From positions 1-23,618 of the forward strand of contig CAJPPK010000027.1 of the NCBI GenBank assembly GCA_905372565.1: a stretch of DNA of 23,618 nt, given 5' to 3'. How positions within the stretch are numbered: the first letter of the stretch is position 1; every line of letters begins with the position of its first letter. Shown piece after piece: positions 14,766 to 23,181 of this stretch. Made by a program: the position numbers and the translations under genes. Below the pieces are notes generated by a model. The model was given only the letters and a program-made list of their open reading frames with translations. It ran no database searches and was not told the origin of the DNA. This stretch comes from an uncultured Porphyromonas sp. (GTDB taxonomy: Bacteria; Bacteroidota; Bacteroidia; Bacteroidales; Porphyromonadaceae).

Positions 14766-15355
14766 TGAAAAAACTAGTGTTTGCGAGTAACAACGCCCAC
14801 AAGCTCGCCGAGATCCGTAGCATACTCGCTGGTCGAGTAGAGGTAGTCAGTCTTTCGGACATTGATTGCCATGATGATATACCTGAGACTGCCGACACCC
14901 TAGAGGGGAATGCTCTCATCAAGGCTCGACATATCTGGGAGCATTATAGTCTCTACTGCTTTGCTGATGATACAGGACTAGAGGTCGAGGCTCTAGATGG
15001 AGCTCCAGGGGTATACTCCGCACGCTTCGCTGGAGAGAAGGCGACCTTTGAGGACAATATCACCCTACTGCTTGAGCGCCTCAAGGGGGTCCCTGCTCCT
15101 CGCCGAGCAGCCTTCCGTACGGTCATCGCCCTGATCGACGAGTACGGCACCCATCTCTTCGAGGGAAGCATCGCTGGGGAGATTACCGAAGAGCGATTAG
15201 GAGGACAAGGCTTCGGCTATGACCCGGTCTTCCTACCAGAGGGTCAGACGAAGACCTTTGCCCAGCTCACCGAGAGCGAGAAGAATAGTATGAGCCACCG
15301 CGGAAGAGCGATCCAGAAGCTGGCCAGCTACCTATGCGCCTTACACGAAGCCTAA
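14765..15355 (+). CDS. rdgB: XTP/dITP diphosphatase (non-canonical purine NTP pyrophosphatase)
   Basis: RdgB hydrolyses XTP, dITP and ITP to monophosphates so that deaminated purines are not built into DNA or RNA. The 196-residue product has the normal length and all signatures: KLVFASNNAHKLAEIRSIL at the N-terminus, FADDTGLEVEALDGAPGVYSARFAG with the catalytic aspartates near residues 67-68, and FGYDPVFLPEGQTKTFAQL followed by MSHRGRAIQKL. Of two nearby ATGs (14761 and 14765), only 14765 is in frame. Its 3' end overlaps the porZ start by 22 nt, so the two are translationally linked. Confidence 0.95.
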   Translation: MKKLVFASNNAHKLAEIRSILAGRVEVVSLSDIDCHDDIPETADTLEGNALIKARHIWEHYSLYCFADDTGLEVEALDGAPGVYSARFAGEKATFEDNITLLLERLKGVPAPRRAAFRTVIALIDEYGTHLFEGSIAGEITEERLGGQGFGYDPVFLPEGQTKTFAQLTESEKNSMSHRGRAIQKLASYLCALHEA

Positions 15356-17676
15356 GCCTCCTCCTTCTCCTTATTTATAGTGCTACTGGGATCCTCGTAG
15401 CCCAGGAGCGCTGGCGCACTTACCTTAGCTATGGTGCTACCGTCGAGGTAGCAGAGACAGCGTCCCAACTCTTTTCACTAAGCGAAGAGGGGACGCTTCT
15501 TTCTATTCAGAAGAGTGATCACACCAACCAACGCATCTATGGACGAGAGGACGGGCTAAGCGAAGCCCAGCCTGCCCATATTGCCTATGCTCCCTCAGCG
15601 CAGACTCTCCTACTCTACTACCCCTCGGGGATGATCGACCTCTTGCGAGAGACAGGCATCCATCCCGTGGCCGACCTCAAGCTCTCCTCAGGGATCCGAG
15701 ACTACCGGCTCAAGGCAATCCGGATTGAGGGGGAGCGGGCATGGCTCGCAGGAGCCTTCGGTCTCATAGAGCTGGATCTTAGACGAGGGGTGATCCTTCG
15801 CTCAGCGTTCGTCGGAGAAGCGATCGATGCGATCGCCCTTTCCTCTCCCGAGTCGCTGGTTATCCTACGAGCAGGAAAGCTCTATACCATCAAAACCTCT
15901 TCCCCCACCCTTGTACCCAGCGCTTGGACACCCCTTCCCCTCCCTAGCTCTTTCCCGACTAGCGAATGGAAAGCCTTAGCCGATGACGGGCAGTCCCTAT
16001 GGCTTCTCTCCAGCGAAGGCAGTCTCTACCACCTCAGCAAGACAGCTGAGGGAAGCCGTCTTACACTGGACGAACATGAGTCGGGCTGGGAGCAACTCAC
16101 AAAGATCCAAGCTGGCGTGATCGTGACACGAGGAGACCGCTCGCTCCTCTGCTCTCCCGACAGCACGGGGCAGGCTCTACCAGGTCTTTTTGCTCGCCAC
16201 TTCTCCTCACTTCACTCCCAGAGCATCTGGGGAGCTGCCCAGAGTGAGGGGATCATACACTACACACGCACTCCATCGGGCTCGTGGAAGAGTCAGTCTA
16301 TCCGTCCCGAGGTGGATGCTCCCTCCTCCAACGTACACTTTACGCTACGTGCCGAGGGCGGATACCTCTATAGCGTCAATGGCGGGCGCAACTTCGACCG
16401 CTACTACACACCTGGCGTCGTGCAGTGCTTCGACGGGAAGCGTTGGCAGGCATGGACAGCTCGTTCGCTACAGCAATCAGGGATCCCGAGCCTCTATGAT
16501 CCCATCGACGTCTTACCAGTCGGCACCTCCGACCCGACACATCTCTACATCGCCAGCTGGGGCGAAGGGCTCTTTGAGCTCCAAGGTGGGAAGATCCTTC
16601 GCCACTATGGTCTCGACAATAGCCCACTCCATAGTATCCCTCCCTCAGGAAGCCGTGAGGTGCGTGTCGGGAGCCTCGCTCGTGATGCTCAGGGTACCCT
16701 CTTCCTCGCTCAAGGGATGAGCGGGAGCACCTCTGGAGCACCCGTACGAAGTCTCTCCCGTGACCGACAGTGGCGTGCCTATGACTATCCCGAGGAGCGA
16801 GAAGTCAATGCCTTCCACACGCTAGCCCTTCTACCCCGAGGGACAAAGTGGCTTGCCGAGCATGCTCTCCTCTCGGGAGCCCCTGGAGTCTTGGTATTCC
16901 AAGATAAGGGAACCGCTAGCCCAGACGATGATACCCATGCTCGCTATACCTCGTTCGTGGAGCCCTCGGGCAAGGCGATCTCCTTCTCTCGCATCACCTC
17001 ACTTCTCGTAGACCGAGCCTCTCGCCTTTGGGTCGGCATGGATATTGGCTATGGGCGAGTCTTACGTCCAGAAGATCCTCCTCTAGCAGGGAAGCGCCCT
17101 ATCGTAGAGCGCCCCGTCGGAGGCAAAGAGCCCCCCTATCATTACCTCCTCAGTGGGCTTACCATCACCGCCATGGCAGCCGACGCTCTCGATAGGAAAT
17201 GGATGGGGACGGGTAGTGATGGGCTCTATCTCCTCTCTGCCGAAGGCAATGAGGTCCTAGCTCACTACACGCGAGAAAACTCTCCACTCATCAGCGACGC
17301 CATCACCTCACTGGCTTTCGAAGAGCACTCTGGCACACTCTACATCGGTACCTCCATCGGCCTCTCGGCACTCTCTACCCAAGCTGGAGAAGAGCAGATC
17401 GCCAGCACGCCGACAGCCTATGCCTACCCCAATCCTCTTCGCCCCGAGGGCCCCGAGGGGATTACCTTCCGAGACCTACCAGCTGGAGCACGTCTACGCA
17501 TTACCGATCCCACGGGGCGCCTTTGTGCCCTCCTTGAGAGCCCTACGACAGGGCTCTTCTGGAATACCCGTGACAGCTCTGGGACACCATTAGCCTCCGG
17601 CATCTATCTTGTTACTATCTATCCTCCTGCTGATGGCTCTCCCCAGCTCCTCAAGCTCGCGATCCTACGCCCCTAA
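15334..17676 (+). CDS. porZ: PorZ-like type IX secretion protein (beta-propeller with type A CTD)
   Basis: PorZ is a surface-located part of the type IX secretion attachment complex (with PorU, PorV and PorQ) that releases cargo and joins it to A-LPS in P. gingivalis. The 780-residue product fits the known size. It has a signal peptide (MRLTRSLSLLLLLIYSATGILVAQ, cleavage near 22-24), then many propeller-type repeats such as EDGLSEAQPAHIAY, SRLWVGMDIGYGR, DRKWMGTGSDGLYLLS and LYIGTSIGLSALS. It closes with a type A C-terminal sorting domain: YAYPNPLRPEG, LRITDPTGRL, FWNTRDSSGTPLASGIYLVTIY near 697-770. A generic CTD-bearing propeller cargo protein is the alternative, but length, architecture and start fit PorZ. 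It overlaps rdgB by 22 nt and plsC follows 33 nt later. Several reverse and offset frames inside it are shadows. Confidence 0.85.
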   Translation: MRLTRSLSLLLLLIYSATGILVAQERWRTYLSYGATVEVAETASQLFSLSEEGTLLSIQKSDHTNQRIYGREDGLSEAQPAHIAYAPSAQTLLLYYPSGMIDLLRETGIHPVADLKLSSGIRDYRLKAIRIEGERAWLAGAFGLIELDLRRGVILRSAFVGEAIDAIALSSPESLVILRAGKLYTIKTSSPTLVPSAWTPLPLPSSFPTSEWKALADDGQSLWLLSSEGSLYHLSKTAEGSRLTLDEHESGWEQLTKIQAGVIVTRGDRSLLCSPDSTGQALPGLFARHFSSLHSQSIWGAAQSEGIIHYTRTPSGSWKSQSIRPEVDAPSSNVHFTLRAEGGYLYSVNGGRNFDRYYTPGVVQCFDGKRWQAWTARSLQQSGIPSLYDPIDVLPVGTSDPTHLYIASWGEGLFELQGGKILRHYGLDNSPLHSIPPSGSREVRVGSLARDAQGTLFLAQGMSGSTSGAPVRSLSRDRQWRAYDYPEEREVNAFHTLALLPRGTKWLAEHALLSGAPGVLVFQDKGTASPDDDTHARYTSFVEPSGKAISFSRITSLLVDRASRLWVGMDIGYGRVLRPEDPPLAGKRPIVERPVGGKEPPYHYLLSGLTITAMAADALDRKWMGTGSDGLYLLSAEGNEVLAHYTRENSPLISDAITSLAFEEHSGTLYIGTSIGLSALSTQAGEEQIASTPTAYAYPNPLRPEGPEGITFRDLPAGARLRITDPTGRLCALLESPTTGLFWNTRDSSGTPLASGIYLVTIYPPADGSPQLLKLAILRP

Positions 17677-17709
17677 CCCCCTAGCACACTAAGATCCTTC
17701 CTTATTCGT

Positions 17710-18459
17710 ATGAAACTCCCTTCCCTCTCTCGCTGCATCTATCTCCTCTACTTCTTCCTCATCGGAGGCCCTCTCTTCCTCCTAGCCACGATCCTCTGCT
17801 GCCTGGTGGTCATCACAGCTAGCTATGTAGGTCTCCCAGCCTCCTTCATCAGTCGGGCTACGGGGCTTTGGTCGAAGGCTTGCCTAGCAGTCTCTCTCGT
17901 ACGTGTCGAGGTACGAGGCCGAGAGCATCTCCCCAAGTCAGATGCCCCCTGTGTCGTGGTGGCCAATCATCAAAGTGCCTTTGACATCTTCGTCCTCAAT
18001 GGGCACATCGGCATTCCCTTCAAATGGGTGATGAAGCAAGAGCTCCGAGACATCCCTCTCGTAGGGAAGGCTTGTGAAGCTGCTCAGTTCATCTTCGTCG
18101 ATGAGAAGAGTCCTTCGTCGATCGTCCATACCATCGTTGACGCCAAGAAGGTACTAGCTACGGGCAACTCGATCTTCATCTTCCCTGAGGGAAGTCGCAC
18201 CCTCTCCGGCAAGATGGATCGCTTCAAAAAGGGCGCCTTCGTCATCGCCTCCGAGCTGGATGCACCGATCCTCCCTGTAAGCATTGATGGGGCTTACGAA
18301 GTCCTCCGCCGAGGATGCTACCTCCCCCACGCTGGCAAGATCACCCTGACGATCCATCCCGCCTTCCACATGAGCGAGGTCGCCGAAGCTCCTGCACATA
18401 TCCCCGCTTCAGCACGCCTAGCCCAGAAGACCATCGCCTCTGCCCTAAAAAGCGAATAA
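17710..18459 (+). CDS. plsC: 1-acyl-sn-glycerol-3-phosphate acyltransferase
   Basis: PlsC transfers a fatty acyl group to lysophosphatidic acid, making phosphatidic acid at the inner membrane. The 249-residue product has an N-terminal hydrophobic anchor (about residues 10-45). The catalytic HX4D motif is NHQSAFD with H87 and D92. The substrate-binding FPEGSRT lies at 158-164, and PILPVSIDGA follows near 192. It lies 33 nt after porZ, probably on the same transcript. No hairpin-plus-T-run terminator follows; the hairpin-rich array at 18501-18592 is the next structure downstream. Confidence 0.94.
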   Translation: MKLPSLSRCIYLLYFFLIGGPLFLLATILCCLVVITASYVGLPASFISRATGLWSKACLAVSLVRVEVRGREHLPKSDAPCVVVANHQSAFDIFVLNGHIGIPFKWVMKQELRDIPLVGKACEAAQFIFVDEKSPSSIVHTIVDAKKVLATGNSIFIFPEGSRTLSGKMDRFKKGAFVIASELDAPILPVSIDGAYEVLRRGCYLPHAGKITLTIHPAFHMSEVAEAPAHIPASARLAQKTIASALKSE

Positions 18460-18500
18460 CAGAGGTCCCCCAAATCATCCCCATCATTTCCAACTAGTAG

Positions 18501-18592
18501 GCACTACTGATGCCCCTCAAGGGGCACTACTGTTGCCTCTCAGGAGGCACTACTGTTGCCCCTTTTGAGGCAACACTGCTACTCCCCTGCGG
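18501..18592. repeat. 23-bp-period hairpin array (array D)
   Basis: Four rows of 23 bp start at 18501, 18524, 18547 and 18570; the first three open with GCACTACTG and the fourth with GCAACACTGCTAC. Across each boundary a hairpin forms with a changed but still paired stem: TGCCCC-TCAA-GGGGCA, then TGCCTC-TCAG-GAGGCA, then TGTTGCC with GGCAACA around an 8-nt loop. The last unit pairs poorly. The changes on both stem sides suggest that pairing was kept. The period is not a multiple of 3, so a 65-codon frame across it is unlikely to be coding. It lies between plsC and the promoter at 18622. Confidence 0.75.
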
Positions 18593-18621
18593 GCACAAAT
18601 ATCTCCCTGTTTCTGGAAGAG

Positions 18622-18653
18622 TTTGTGTCCGCAACCTTTTTTTACTTAATTTG
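18622..18653 (+). promoter_or_regulatory. Bacteroidota-type promoter for the PepSY-like/SOD unit
   Basis: TTTG (18622-18625) and TTAATTTG (18646-18653, one mismatch from TAnnTTTG) are separated by 20 nt, the expected spacing. Transcription would start near 18660, about 50 nt before the start codon. This is the best complete -33/-7 pair seen in the window. Confidence 0.65.
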
Positions 18654-18709
18654 TCATTAAGGAAGACTTGTATCCTCCATTTACGTATCACTCTAAATAC
18701 AGTATGACT

Positions 18710-19150
18710 ATGAAGAGAATTCTAGCCTTTTCCTTGGCACTCCTCGCCAGCGCATCGCTGAGCCTTCAGGCAGCAGCAGACCGCATCATCCAGTATGCTC
18801 AACTACCTAGACCAGCGCAGACGTTCCTAGAAAAGTACTTCAGAGCGCAGACAGCCATCCGTATCACCGAAGACTACGATGACCGTGAAGCGATGTACGA
18901 AGTAACCCTCTCAGATGGCGTAGAAATTGACTTCAATAGTCAGGGGCAGTGGAAGAAAGTCGATGGAGACCGCACGCCCATCCCCACAGCATTCATCCCC
19001 GCCCAGATCATGCAGGATCTACAGCGTCGTCGCCCTGGAGACCAAGTCATCGAGGTCGAGCATAATCGGCGTGGCTACAAGCTCGAGCTCTCCTCGGGGA
19101 TCGAAGCAAATTACACCAACCAATTGCGTTTTTCACATTACGACGACTAA
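18710..19150 (+). CDS. Exported PepSY-like (DUF2874-type) protein
   Basis: The product from the ATG at 18710 is 146 residues. It has a signal peptide (MKRILAFSLALLASASLSLQAAA, cleavage near residue 23) followed by a mature part of about 120 residues. The mature part holds two similar units of the PepSY-like type found in Bacteroidota periplasmic proteins: IRITEDYDDREAMYEVTLSDGVEIDFNSQG and VIEVEHNRRGYKLELSSGIEANYTNQ. The usual pattern of residue-binding hairpins ending in an [F/Y]-x-x-x-G strand is clear. Its role is unknown; family members are proposed to bind or inhibit other periplasmic proteins. ATGs at 18704 and 18668 are also in frame, but 18710 gives the cleanest signal peptide. It is 10 nt ahead of an exported SOD gene, suggesting one transcript. 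Confidence 0.85.
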   Translation: MKRILAFSLALLASASLSLQAAADRIIQYAQLPRPAQTFLEKYFRAQTAIRITEDYDDREAMYEVTLSDGVEIDFNSQGQWKKVDGDRTPIPTAFIPAQIMQDLQRRRPGDQVIEVEHNRRGYKLELSSGIEANYTNQLRFSHYDD

Positions 19151-19160
19151 ATAAAACCTT

Positions 19161-19892
19161 ATGCTATCAGCCACCTTCCGCCCTCTCCTAGCCCTCGTGG
19201 GGGGAGTATTCTTCTCCCTCGGCACACTCTCTGCGCAGAGTCAAGATAAGCCCCAGTATGAGCAGCCAGGATCGGCACTACCGACCTTTCAGGTAAAGCC
19301 ACTGCCCTACGCTGAAGATGCTTTGAGCCCAGCGATCAGCGCCCGTACCGTTGCACTCCACTACGGCAAGCACCTCAAGGGCTATGCTTCGAAGCTCAAT
19401 GCCCTCGTACTAGAAAAGAAGATCAGCGACCGCAACCTCGTGCACCTCGTGAGCTATGCCGCAGGCAGTGTCTTTGACAATGCGGGGCAGCTACTTAACC
19501 ATACCTTGTACTTCGACCAGTTCAAGCCCTACCAAGCAGGAGCTGTCGATGAGCCACAAGGAGAGCTCCGCAAGGCACTACTAGCACACTTCCGCACCTT
19601 CGAAGCCTTCCAAAAGGCCTTTGAGAAGGCGGGGACTGAGATCTTTGGGTCTGGATGGCTCTGGCTATCAACCAATGCGGAAGGACACCTCTTCATCGAG
19701 CGTGATCAGAATGCAGGATCACCTGTGACACGAGGACGCATCCCTCTCATCGCTATCGACGTCTGGGAGCATGCCTACTACCTCGACTACGAGAACCGCC
19801 GTGCTGACCACCTCAAGGAAATCTGGCACATCCTCAACTGGCGTGTGATCGAACAGCGCTACGCTGACCGTCAAGAGGGCGTGAAGCTCTAA
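19161..19892 (+). CDS. Exported iron/manganese superoxide dismutase
   Basis: SOD converts superoxide to oxygen and hydrogen peroxide. The C-terminal ~200 residues are a complete Fe/Mn-SOD: LPYAEDALSPAISARTVALHYGKHLKGY with ligand H67, FDNAGQLLNHTLYF with ligand H114, and IDVWEHAYYLDY with ligands D200 and H204, then HLKEIWHILNW. Q110 sits at the position typical of iron or cambialistic enzymes. At 243 residues it is about 40-50 longer than cytosolic SODs because of an N-terminal signal peptide (MLSATFRPLLALVGGVFFSLGTLSAQ, cleavage near 25) and a short linker, so it probably works in the periplasm. It follows the PepSY-like gene by 10 nt and is closed by a strong terminator. Confidence 0.92.
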   Translation: MLSATFRPLLALVGGVFFSLGTLSAQSQDKPQYEQPGSALPTFQVKPLPYAEDALSPAISARTVALHYGKHLKGYASKLNALVLEKKISDRNLVHLVSYAAGSVFDNAGQLLNHTLYFDQFKPYQAGAVDEPQGELRKALLAHFRTFEAFQKAFEKAGTEIFGSGWLWLSTNAEGHLFIERDQNAGSPVTRGRIPLIAIDVWEHAYYLDYENRRADHLKEIWHILNWRVIEQRYADRQEGVKL

Positions 19893-19906
19893 CCTCTCCA
19901 ACAATA

Positions 19907-19967
19907 AAGAACCGCCCCGTGACAGCTAGACGATCAAGTCTAGTCCGTCACGGGGCGGTTCTTTTTA
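19907..19967. terminator. Bidirectional terminator between the SOD gene and truA
   Basis: A perfect 17-bp stem (19907-19923 with 19947-19963) encloses a loop with its own small hairpin (TAGAC/GTCTA). It is followed by TTTTT on the plus strand and by a short T-run on the minus strand (from AATAAA upstream). It separates converging transcripts: the SOD gene stops 14 nt before it, truA 34 nt on the other side. Confidence 0.9.
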
Positions 19968-20000
19968 GGAGATCCTTAATCTAAGGTAATCAGCTTCTCT

Positions 20001-20759
20001 TTATAGATAAAGTTCGTCAGGATAGCCCACCGCCTCGAGATAGAGGGCATGGGCTGGAGCGGATGAGCCAGCACGCCCTCGATCCTTTGCTTCGATGATC
20101 TGACAGAAGTCCGCTACGGAGAGCTTCCTTCGCCCTACTTGGAAGAGGGTGCCTACGATAGCACGCACCATATTCCGCAAGAATCGGTCAGCTGTGATCG
20201 TGAAAACCCACTGTCCCTCACTAACTCCAGGCTTCCAGAAGGCTTCCATAACTCGGCAGTTATTCGTCTTCACATCCGTATGGAGCTTGCTAAAGCTCGT
20301 GAAGTCCGTATAGTCCATCAAGTGAGAGGTTGCCTCATTCATCGCCTCAAAGTCCAGCGGGAAATGCAAGCGAAGCATCAGCGACTCTAAGAAGGGATCC
20401 TTCCGAAGCGTCACGTAATACCGATAAGTACGTGAGGTAGCGCTGAAGCGTGCGTGTGCATCTTCCCTCACAGGGACGATCGAGTGTAAGGCGATATCCT
20501 TAGGCAGGTAGCGGTCTGTACGAAAGCGAAGCTCCTCCGCTTCTTCTGGACTTAGATCTAGATCTACATGGGCGACCATGCTCCGAGCATGTACCCCTGC
20601 ATCCGTTCGCCCCGCTCCCATGATCGCCACAGGAGTAGAAGATCGTGAGACAAGGGTCAGTGCCTGCTCAATGGTCTCCTGCACCGTCCGTGCATCTGGC
20701 TGAGTCTGCCACCCGCTATAGGCCGTACCATCATAACTGAGCGTAAGGAAGTAGCGCAT
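20001..20759 (-). CDS. truA: tRNA pseudouridine(38-40) synthase
   Basis: TruA makes pseudouridine at positions 38-40 in the anticodon stem-loop of many tRNAs. The 252-residue product begins MRYFLTLSYDGTAYSGWQTQPDARTVQETIEQAL. It carries the catalytic aspartate D53 in AGRTDAGVHARSMVAHVDL. It shows further conserved stretches: TYRYYV, FTSFSK, and FLRNMVRAIVGTLFQVGRRKLS near residues 200-220. It starts 3 nt after the topA stop, so the two are one transcript. No separate promoter is visible. Confidence 0.95.
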   Translation of the reverse strand: MRYFLTLSYDGTAYSGWQTQPDARTVQETIEQALTLVSRSSTPVAIMGAGRTDAGVHARSMVAHVDLDLSPEEAEELRFRTDRYLPKDIALHSIVPVREDAHARFSATSRTYRYYVTLRKDPFLESLMLRLHFPLDFEAMNEATSHLMDYTDFTSFSKLHTDVKTNNCRVMEAFWKPGVSEGQWVFTITADRFLRNMVRAIVGTLFQVGRRKLSVADFCQIIEAKDRGRAGSSAPAHALYLEAVGYPDELYL

Positions 20760-20762
20760 CGT

Positions 20763-23129
20763 CTAAGCCTTCTTCGTGCGCTTCGTGCGAGCAGAGGAGG
20801 CAGCACTCTTACGAGCTCCCCCCTTGCGGGCTGTTCCCTTAGCAGGAGTCTCCTCAATCAGACGAAGACAATCCTCGTAGCTCAATGACAGAGGATCTGT
20901 TCCCTTAGGAATCTTAGCATTGCCCCCGGGATGCTTGATATAGGGGCCAAAGCGACCTTCACGCACGGTAATCTCAACGTTCTCAGTAAAGGTCTTCAGC
21001 AGGCTCTTCTCTTCACTCTGTCGCTTCTCCTCAATGATCTTCACCGCATCCTCTGCAGTGCAAGCCAAAGGATCCATTCCCTTAGGGAGGCTGTAGTACT
21101 TCCCTGCATGCTTGACGAAAGGACCAAAGCGACCGACAGCGACGCTCATCGCTTGCCCCTCATACTCACCAAGCTGTTTAGGAAGGTCAAATAGAGCCAA
21201 AGCCTTTTCTAGCGTGATCGTCTCAATAGACTGCCCGGGCTGGAGCGAAGCAAAGCGAGGCTTCTCCTCATCTTCGGCTGTCCCTAGCTGTGCCATCGGT
21301 CCATAGCGACCGATGCTCACCGATACCTGCAAGCCTGTCGAAGGCTGGGTACCGAGGATACGCTGACCGACACGCTGAGCTTGACGCTCATTCGTAGCCC
21401 GCTCTACCTCCGGATGGAAATGCTGGTAGAAATCACCGATGATACCTGCCCAAGGTGCTCCTCCTTCCGCAATGGTATCAAACTCTTCTTCGACGCGTGC
21501 GGTGAAGTTATAGTCTACAATATTGGGGAACTGCTCCACGAGGAAGTCATTGACGACGATACCCACATCAGTAGGCAGGAGCTTCCCCTTGTCTGCTCCA
21601 TAGATCTCTTGGAGCTTCTTTGTTTCGATCTTATTATCGACGAGCTCTAGGCGAGTATATGTCCGTTGGGCACCAGGCTTATCTCCACGCTCGACATAGC
21701 CACGATTCTGGATCGTTTGTATGGTAGGCGCATAGGTTGAAGGACGACCGATACCTAGCTCTTCCATCTTGCTGACCATCGAGGCTTCGGTATAGCGAGC
21801 AGGACGCTGAGAGAAGCGCTCCTCGCCGACGAGTGTCACTAAGTCGAGGACTTCTCCCTCCTTGACGGCAGGTAGGAGCTTGGTTACCTCTCCTCCACCT
21901 TCTTGCTCACTGCCCTCCATATATACATCTAGGAAGCCTCGGAAGGTGATGACTTCCCCTTGGGTGGTGAAGGCGTAATCTGTTCCCTCGACAGGGATAG
22001 TCACCGTCGTCCGCTCAAGCTGAGCATCGGCCATCTGTGAGGCTAATGTGCGCTTGCGGATTAAGTCATACAGTCGCTGCTCCTGAGGTGTACCTTCTAC
22101 TCGCTCACGGTCTACGTATGTCGGACGGATCGCTTCGTGAGCTTCCTGAGCCCCCTTGCTCTTGGTTTGGTGGCGCCGTGGCTGATGATACTCCTTCCCT
22201 GGGTGCTTCGCTAGCTGAGCCGCGATAGCTGTCATCGCTTGTGTCGAGAGATTGACGGAGTCCGTACGCATATAGGTGATATGACCAGACTCATAGAGCG
22301 ACTGAGCCAGACGCATAGTCTGGGAGACAGAATAGCCTAGCTTATGCGCAGCCTCCTGCTGTAGTGTCGAGGTCGTAAAGGGGGCAGCTGGCGAGCGACG
22401 CCCTGCACGACGTGTAATCGCTGCAATGCTAAACTGCGTGCTGGGACAGCGCTCCATAAGAGCTCGAGCCTCCGCCTCGGTAGAGAAGCGTTCGTTTAGC
22501 TCAGTAGATAGCTTCTCCCCCGAAGGAAGTGTGAAGGTCGCCTGTATACGATAAGACGACTGGGGAACGAAGGCATTGATCTCTCGCTCCCGATCAACAA
22601 TGAGACGCACCGCTACCGACTGCACACGTCCTGCGGAGAGCGAAGGACGAATACGCTTCCAGAGTACAGGCGAGAGCTCAAAGCCCACGATACGGTCAAG
22701 CACTCGCCTTGCCTGCTGGGCATCGACAAGCGCCATATTGACCTCTCTAGGATTCTCCAAAGCATGAAGGAAGGCTTCAGCAGTGATCTCATGGAAGACG
22801 ATACGTCGCGTCTTCTCCGGCTTTAGCTCCAGCGCCTCACTCAGGTGCCAAGCGATAGCCTCCCCCTCACGGTCTTCATCGGAAGCGAGATAGACGAGCT
22901 CTGCCTTCTTCGCCTCAGCCTTCAGCTCACGTATCAGACTCTTCTTGTTATCAGTGATGACATAATCGGGACGAAAGTGATCCTGCACATCGATACTAAA
23001 GGCATGCAGACGCAGATCACGGACATGACCAGCACTCGCACGCACCTTATAATCGGTGAGGTTATGCTTCTTCAAGAAGCCAGAGATCAGCTCGGCTTTC
23101 TTCGGGGACTCTACTATGACTAACTTCAT
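20763..23129 (-). CDS. topA: DNA topoisomerase I (type IA)
   Basis: TopA relaxes negative supercoils through a tyrosine-DNA intermediate. The 788-residue product has the Toprim domain at its start: MKLVIVESPKKAELI with E7, and the metal-binding triad in LASDEDREGE with D84, D86 and E88. The central toroid follows, with catalytic Y286 in GHITYMRTDSVNLS and IGRPSTYAPTIQTIQNRGYV near 475-495. The C-terminal part (about 600-760) carries repeats of the form GRFGPFVKHAGKYYSLPKGMDPL and GRFGPYIKHPGGNAKIPKGTDPL rather than cysteine zinc fingers. It ends in a lysine/arginine-rich tail that probably holds DNA. truA follows 3 nt later. An exact -7 element lies about 50 nt upstream. Confidence 0.97.
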   Translation of the reverse strand: MKLVIVESPKKAELISGFLKKHNLTDYKVRASAGHVRDLRLHAFSIDVQDHFRPDYVITDNKKSLIRELKAEAKKAELVYLASDEDREGEAIAWHLSEALELKPEKTRRIVFHEITAEAFLHALENPREVNMALVDAQQARRVLDRIVGFELSPVLWKRIRPSLSAGRVQSVAVRLIVDREREINAFVPQSSYRIQATFTLPSGEKLSTELNERFSTEAEARALMERCPSTQFSIAAITRRAGRRSPAAPFTTSTLQQEAAHKLGYSVSQTMRLAQSLYESGHITYMRTDSVNLSTQAMTAIAAQLAKHPGKEYHQPRRHQTKSKGAQEAHEAIRPTYVDRERVEGTPQEQRLYDLIRKRTLASQMADAQLERTTVTIPVEGTDYAFTTQGEVITFRGFLDVYMEGSEQEGGGEVTKLLPAVKEGEVLDLVTLVGEERFSQRPARYTEASMVSKMEELGIGRPSTYAPTIQTIQNRGYVERGDKPGAQRTYTRLELVDNKIETKKLQEIYGADKGKLLPTDVGIVVNDFLVEQFPNIVDYNFTARVEEEFDTIAEGGAPWAGIIGDFYQHFHPEVERATNERQAQRVGQRILGTQPSTGLQVSVSIGRYGPMAQLGTAEDEEKPRFASLQPGQSIETITLEKALALFDLPKQLGEYEGQAMSVAVGRFGPFVKHAGKYYSLPKGMDPLACTAEDAVKIIEEKRQSEEKSLLKTFTENVEITVREGRFGPYIKHPGGNAKIPKGTDPLSLSYEDCLRLIEETPAKGTARKGGARKSAASSARTKRTKKA

Positions 23130-23181
23130 CTATCCAGGGATAAGGCGGTAGACTATATCTACGCTACGTTTCTTTTGCCTG

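Noticed and set aside
16190..16720. 176-codon offset plus-strand frame and a 121-codon reverse frame inside porZ
   Set aside because: The porZ frame is continuous over 780 codons with signal peptide and CTD; the others are arginine/serine-rich shadows.
18510..18707. 65-codon plus-strand frame across the hairpin array
   Set aside because: The 23-bp period shifts frame at each unit and the frame crosses the promoter at 18622-18653; no coding signal was seen.
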